From an uncultured Gammaproteobacteria bacterium (lineage in GTDB: Bacteria; Pseudomonadota; Gammaproteobacteria; Chromatiales; Chromatiaceae), in assembly GCA_937926265.1 (NCBI GenBank), contig CALAZS010000030.1, positions 1-16,376 on the forward strand: a stretch of DNA of 16,376 nucleotides. Reading direction: 5' to 3'. The notes under the pieces were generated by a model that saw nothing but the letters and a program-made list of their open reading frames with translations, searched no databases and was not told the origin of the DNA. Each line of letters opens with the position of its first letter. Positions within the stretch are counted from its first letter, which is position 1. This document shows positions 14,294 through 16,376 of the stretch, one piece after another. Position numbers and translations under genes: made by a program.

Positions 14294-14308
14294 GCACCAA
14301 AATGGTGC
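14294..14308. promoter_or_regulatory. NtrC binding site upstream of ntrB
   Basis: GCACCAAAATGGTGC is a perfect 5+5 inverted repeat with a 5-base spacer and matches the NtrC consensus (GCAC-N5/7-GTGC with TGGTGCA). It lies about 110 bases before the ntrB start codon, between ntrB and the glnA terminator, as expected for nitrogen-dependent control of ntrBC. Confidence 0.85.
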
Positions 14309-14356
14309 ATCAATAATTTTTTATTTTTAATGTCTCTTTTTTATTTTTCGTTACGC

Positions 14357-14387
14357 AAAAAAAACGCCCCTTTATCGGGGCGTTTTT
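14357..14387 (-). terminator. Intrinsic terminator of glnA (bidirectional shape)
   Basis: The stem AACGCCCC/GGGGCGTT is extended by A/T pairs. The minus strand gives an eight-T run after the stem, so it terminates leftward transcription from glnA before ntrB. ntrBC therefore needs its own promoter. Confidence 0.9.
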
Positions 14388-14408
14388 AATCAGGGACAGC
14401 TTTACCTG

Positions 14409-15818
14409 TTACAGGCTGTAATACATATCAAACTCAACCGGATGAGTTGTCATGCGCAGACGCGTAACTTCTTCCATTTTCAGATCAATATAACCATCAA
14501 TCAAGTCATTAGTGAAAACGCCTCCCGCTGTTAAAAATTCACGGTCTGCATCAAGTGCTTCAAGCGCCTGATCAAGACTGTGACAAACTGTAGGAATCGA
14601 CTTGGCCTCTTCAGCCGGCAAATCGTACAGGTCTTTATCCATTGCATCGCCAGGGTGGACCTTGTTCTGGATACCATCAAGGCCAGCCATCATCATTGCA
14701 GAAAATGCCAGGTAAGGGTTAGCGGTTGGATCAGGGAAACGCACCTCGATACGACGTGCTTTAGGGCTTGAAACCCAGGGAATACGAATTGATGCTGAAC
14801 GGTTGCGGGCAGAGTAAGCCAGCATAACCGGTGCTTCGAATCCAGGCACCAGGCGTTTGTATGAATTGGTCGACGCATTGGTGAATGCATTAAGGGCACG
14901 GGCATGTTTGATTATGCCACCAATATAAAACAGAGCTGTTTCAGACAAGCCTCCGTATTGATCACCGGCAAAAATATTTTCACCATTTTTTGCCAGGGAC
15001 TGGTGCACATGCATGCCGGAGCCGTTATCGCCGACAACCGGTTTTGGCATAAACGTTACCGTTTTACCGTAGGCATGACCAACATTGTGGATGACATATT
15101 TCATCACCTGGTTCCAGTCTGCGCGTTCAACCAAAGTACTGAATTTAGTGCCAATTTCACATTGTCCCGCGGTAGCCACCTCATGGTGATGAACTTCGAC
15201 CGGCACGCCCATTTCTTCCAGGGTCATACACATGGCAGCACGTAAATCATGGAGAGAGTCGACTGGCGGAACCGGGAAATATCCGCCTTTTACGGTAGGG
15301 CGGTGACCAATGTTTCCGTCTTCATATACGCGTTCGGAGTTCCAGGAGGATTCATCTGAATCGATTTTATAAAAGGAACCGTGCATTTCGCTGCCCCAGC
15401 GTACATCATCCAGGACAAAGAACTCCGGCTCAGGACCGAAGAAAGCCTCGTCTGCAATACCGGTGGATTTTAAGTAGGCTTCAGCACGTTTTGCCACGGA
15501 ACGCGGGTCACGCTCGTAACCTTCCATAGTGGCTGGCTCAAGAATGTCACAGCGCAGAATCAACTGCGATTCATCAGAGAATGGATCCATCACGGCAGAG
15601 TCTGCATCCGGCATTAAAATCATGTCTGATTCATTGATACCTTTCCAACCGGCAATCGAAGATCCATCAAACATTTTGCCTTCTTCAAAAAGGTCATCAT
15701 CAACCATCGAAGCCGGCACAGAAACATGCTGCTCCTTGCCTTTAGTATCGGTAAAACGGAAATCAACGAATTTAACATCGTTTTCTTCGATCATACTTAG
15801 GACATCACTCGCCGCCAT
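14409..15818 (-). CDS. glnA: Glutamine synthetase type I, GSI-beta
   Basis: This 469-residue GSI forms glutamine from glutamate, ammonia and ATP as a cytoplasmic dodecamer; the length equals that of the E. coli enzyme. Landmarks: MFDGSSIAGWKGINESDM (49-66), the metal/glutamate residues in FFGPEPEFFV (127-136), VEVHHHEVATAGQCEIG (208-223), the ATP motif KPVVGDNGSGMHVHQSL (259-275), NPYLAFSAMMMAGLDG, and the adenylylation tyrosine Y398 in KDLYDLPAEEAKSIP. Y398 indicates control by GlnE as in enterobacteria (beta type). The ATG has a strong GGAGAGAG ribosome site. Its leader contains two perfect 13-base tandem repeats and a 16-base near-tandem repeat. No strict GG-N10-GC sigma54 element faces this gene in 15819-16092, unlike the divergent glnII. 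A strong terminator separates it from ntrBC. Confidence 0.98.
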   Translation of the reverse strand: MAASDVLSMIEENDVKFVDFRFTDTKGKEQHVSVPASMVDDDLFEEGKMFDGSSIAGWKGINESDMILMPDADSAVMDPFSDESQLILRCDILEPATMEGYERDPRSVAKRAEAYLKSTGIADEAFFGPEPEFFVLDDVRWGSEMHGSFYKIDSDESSWNSERVYEDGNIGHRPTVKGGYFPVPPVDSLHDLRAAMCMTLEEMGVPVEVHHHEVATAGQCEIGTKFSTLVERADWNQVMKYVIHNVGHAYGKTVTFMPKPVVGDNGSGMHVHQSLAKNGENIFAGDQYGGLSETALFYIGGIIKHARALNAFTNASTNSYKRLVPGFEAPVMLAYSARNRSASIRIPWVSSPKARRIEVRFPDPTANPYLAFSAMMMAGLDGIQNKVHPGDAMDKDLYDLPAEEAKSIPTVCHSLDQALEALDADREFLTAGGVFTNDLIDGYIDLKMEEVTRLRMTTHPVEFDMYYSL

Positions 15819-15830
15819 ATCTCTCTCCAG

Positions 15831-15856
15831 TTGTTGTTAATGATTGTTGTTAATGA
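15831..15856. repeat. Perfect 13-bp tandem duplication in the glnA leader
   Basis: TTGTTGTTAATGA occurs twice head to tail (15831-15843 and 15844-15856). In glnA mRNA it reads as two copies of TCATTAACAACAA directly before the ribosome site, a C/A-rich unstructured stretch. Confidence 0.85.
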
Positions 15857-15888
15857 AAATTCAGCCAAAAACTCAGAATTTATACTTA

Positions 15889-15920
15889 TTAGTTCAGTAG
15901 TTGGTTAGTTCAATAGTTGG
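15889..15920. repeat. 16-bp tandem repeat upstream of glnA
   Basis: TTAGTTCAGTAGTTGG (15889-15904) is followed directly by TTAGTTCAATAGTTGG (15905-15920), with one mismatch, and then a partial third copy (TAGTTT). Confidence 0.8.
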
Positions 15921-16016
15921 TAGTTTAATCATTGCCATCTTAGGCACAGGGACATGAAATCTAAAACTATTTAAGCTAATAGGCAACTAAGTTAATCAAA
16001 TAATTACTTTTATAAG

Positions 16017-16032
16017 TTGCCTGATCAGGCAA
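16017..16032. promoter_or_regulatory. Perfect 16-bp palindrome, candidate regulator site
   Basis: TTGCCTGATCAGGCAA is fully self-complementary. It sits 14 bases from the distal NtrC-type site and about 200 bases from the glnA start. It is more G+C-rich than its surroundings and does not resemble the NtrC sites, which suggests a second DNA-binding protein. Confidence 0.5.
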
Positions 16033-16045
16033 ATTTCGATCAGAC

Positions 16046-16060
16046 GCACCAAAATAAAGC
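16046..16060. promoter_or_regulatory. NtrC-type site, distal (one strong half)
   Basis: GCACCAAAATAAAGC has a perfect left half and spacer but a degenerate right half (AAAGC for GGTGC). Its centre is 31 bp from the next site, about three helical turns, so the two sites face the same side. Confidence 0.65.
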
Positions 16061-16076
16061 GCCTATTTTGCGATTT

Positions 16077-16091
16077 GCACTATTTTGGTGC
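16077..16091. promoter_or_regulatory. NtrC-type site, proximal (near-perfect)
   Basis: GCACTATTTTGGTGC differs from a perfect dyad by a single base. It is centred about 108 bases upstream of the start predicted from the sigma54 element at 16166-16181. Confidence 0.8.
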
Positions 16092-16165
16092 CAATGATTT
16101 TATGTTTTTTATATAATTTTTTTTAAGTCACTGATTTTAGTTTAAAAATTAAGCAATTACGATTT

Positions 16166-16181
16166 TGGCACACTATCTGCT
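16166..16181 (+). promoter_or_regulatory. Sigma54 (-24/-12) promoter for glnII
   Basis: TGGCAC-ACTAT-CTGCT has a perfect -24 block, the required GG-N10-GC spacing and a good -12 block (CTGCT for TTGCT). The predicted start is near 16192, giving a 67-base leader. With the two upstream NtrC-type sites it forms a complete nitrogen-responsive promoter. Confidence 0.85.
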
Positions 16182-16258
16182 CCAGTTTGGGGCACTAATG
16201 AATAACCCCGTTAAGAATGGCTAATGCCTTAAACCATAAATCTTTGGAGATTTAATTT

Positions 16259-16376
16259 ATGAAAAGTAAGTTGGAATATATTTGGCTGGACGGCTACCAG
16301 CCGACTCAAAGCCTGCGTAGTAAAACAATGGTTCGCTCTGACTTCGGTGGCACGCTTGAAGAATGCCAAATGTGGT
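16259..16376 (+). CDS. glnII: Glutamine synthetase type II (eukaryotic type), 5' part only
   Basis: Only 39 codons lie in the window. The product begins MKSKLEYIWLDGYQPTQSLR and continues SKTMVRSDFGGTLEECQMW. The K-EYIWLDG-P-LR-KT pattern is the N-terminal beta-grasp signature of GSII, the octameric eukaryotic-type glutamine synthetase also found in rhizobia, actinomycetes and some gammaproteobacteria; GSI has nothing like it. GSII is not adenylylated and is usually controlled at transcription by NtrC. That fits the sigma54 element and NtrC-type sites upstream. The ATG has a GGAG ribosome site 9 bases upstream. A weak hairpin (16211-16232, TTAAG/CTTAA plus GGC/GCC) lies in the leader. The family call rests on a short N-terminus, but the motif is distinctive. 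Confidence 0.85.
   Translation, partial: MKSKLEYIWLDGYQPTQSLRSKTMVRSDFGGTLEECQMW

Larger units (their letters stand above)
15819..16258. other. Divergent regulatory region between glnA and glnII
   Basis: These 440 AT-rich bases contain no gene. In order from glnA they hold a 13-bp perfect tandem repeat, a 16-bp tandem repeat, a perfect 16-bp palindrome, two NtrC-type sites and a sigma54 promoter pointing to glnII. A weak sigma70-like TATAAA for glnA can be read on the minus strand at about 15878-15884 but has no good -35. Confidence 0.85.

Noticed and set aside
14351..14390. The GC-rich hairpin after glnA as a regulatory RNA
   Set aside because: A short perfect stem with a T-run on the glnA strand is fully accounted for by an intrinsic terminator.
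15831..15920. Repeat cluster as a CRISPR array
   Set aside because: The repeats are direct tandem duplications with no spacers, only two copies each, and no cas genes nearby.
16077..16092. Minus-strand TGGCACC...TGC as a sigma54 promoter for glnA
   Set aside because: The GG-to-GC spacing is 12 rather than 10 bases, and the sequence is fully explained as an NtrC-type site.

Overview
The window reads as chromosome of a gammaproteobacterium of moderate G+C (judged by eye). The evidence is the gene set and order: gpmI-envC-ctpA-yibQ on one strand, a YibN-type rhodanese-secB-gpsA on the other, and glnA-ntrB-ntrC. These are classic gammaproteobacterial neighbourhoods. The species cannot be named. 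A two-cysteine ArsR regulator next to a rhodanese is compatible with a sulfur-active lifestyle, but that is inference.

Layout. (1) 1-5392, minus strand: a compact unit gpmI (glycolytic mutase), envC (activator of septal amidases), ctpA (periplasmic S41 protease), yibQ (divergent polysaccharide deacetylase) and a yajL/DJ-1 gene cut by the left edge. The genes overlap or nearly touch, so they are probably one operon mixing central carbon metabolism with cell-wall remodelling. (2) 5393-5664: a divergent control region with a candidate operator. (3) 5665-8011, plus strand: arsR-family regulator, membrane-anchored rhodanese, secB, gpsA. (4) trmL on the minus strand overlaps the gpsA end by 4 bases and is divergent from a class 1B-type dihydroorotate dehydrogenase gene (8523-9491). 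(5) 9492-11266: a small orphan gene with its own promoter-like sequence and a good terminator, then an HDOD-domain signalling gene behind a good sigma70 promoter. (6) 11269-16376: the nitrogen-control region. It holds an unrecognised 132-residue gene, ntrC, ntrB and glnA (GSI) on the minus strand, and on the plus strand the first 39 codons of a second, eukaryotic-type glutamine synthetase (GSII, glnII).

The most striking structure is the 440-bp region between the two divergent glutamine synthetase genes. It contains two NtrC-type sites 31 bp apart. By calculation they are centred at about -139 and -108 from a sigma54 -24/-12 promoter that faces glnII. That is almost exactly the enhancer layout known for E. 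coli glnA, but here it serves GSII. No strict -24/-12 element faces glnA. A perfect 16-bp palindrome and two sets of tandem repeats lie on the glnA side. A perfect NtrC site also lies upstream of ntrB. NtrB/NtrC, encoded a few kb away, would close this circuit.

No mobile element, CRISPR array, tRNA or rRNA was seen. Most genes are ordinary housekeeping genes. The points worth a second look are the nitrogen-control region, the ArsR/rhodanese pair, the stand-alone class 1B PyrD and two unrecognised small proteins.
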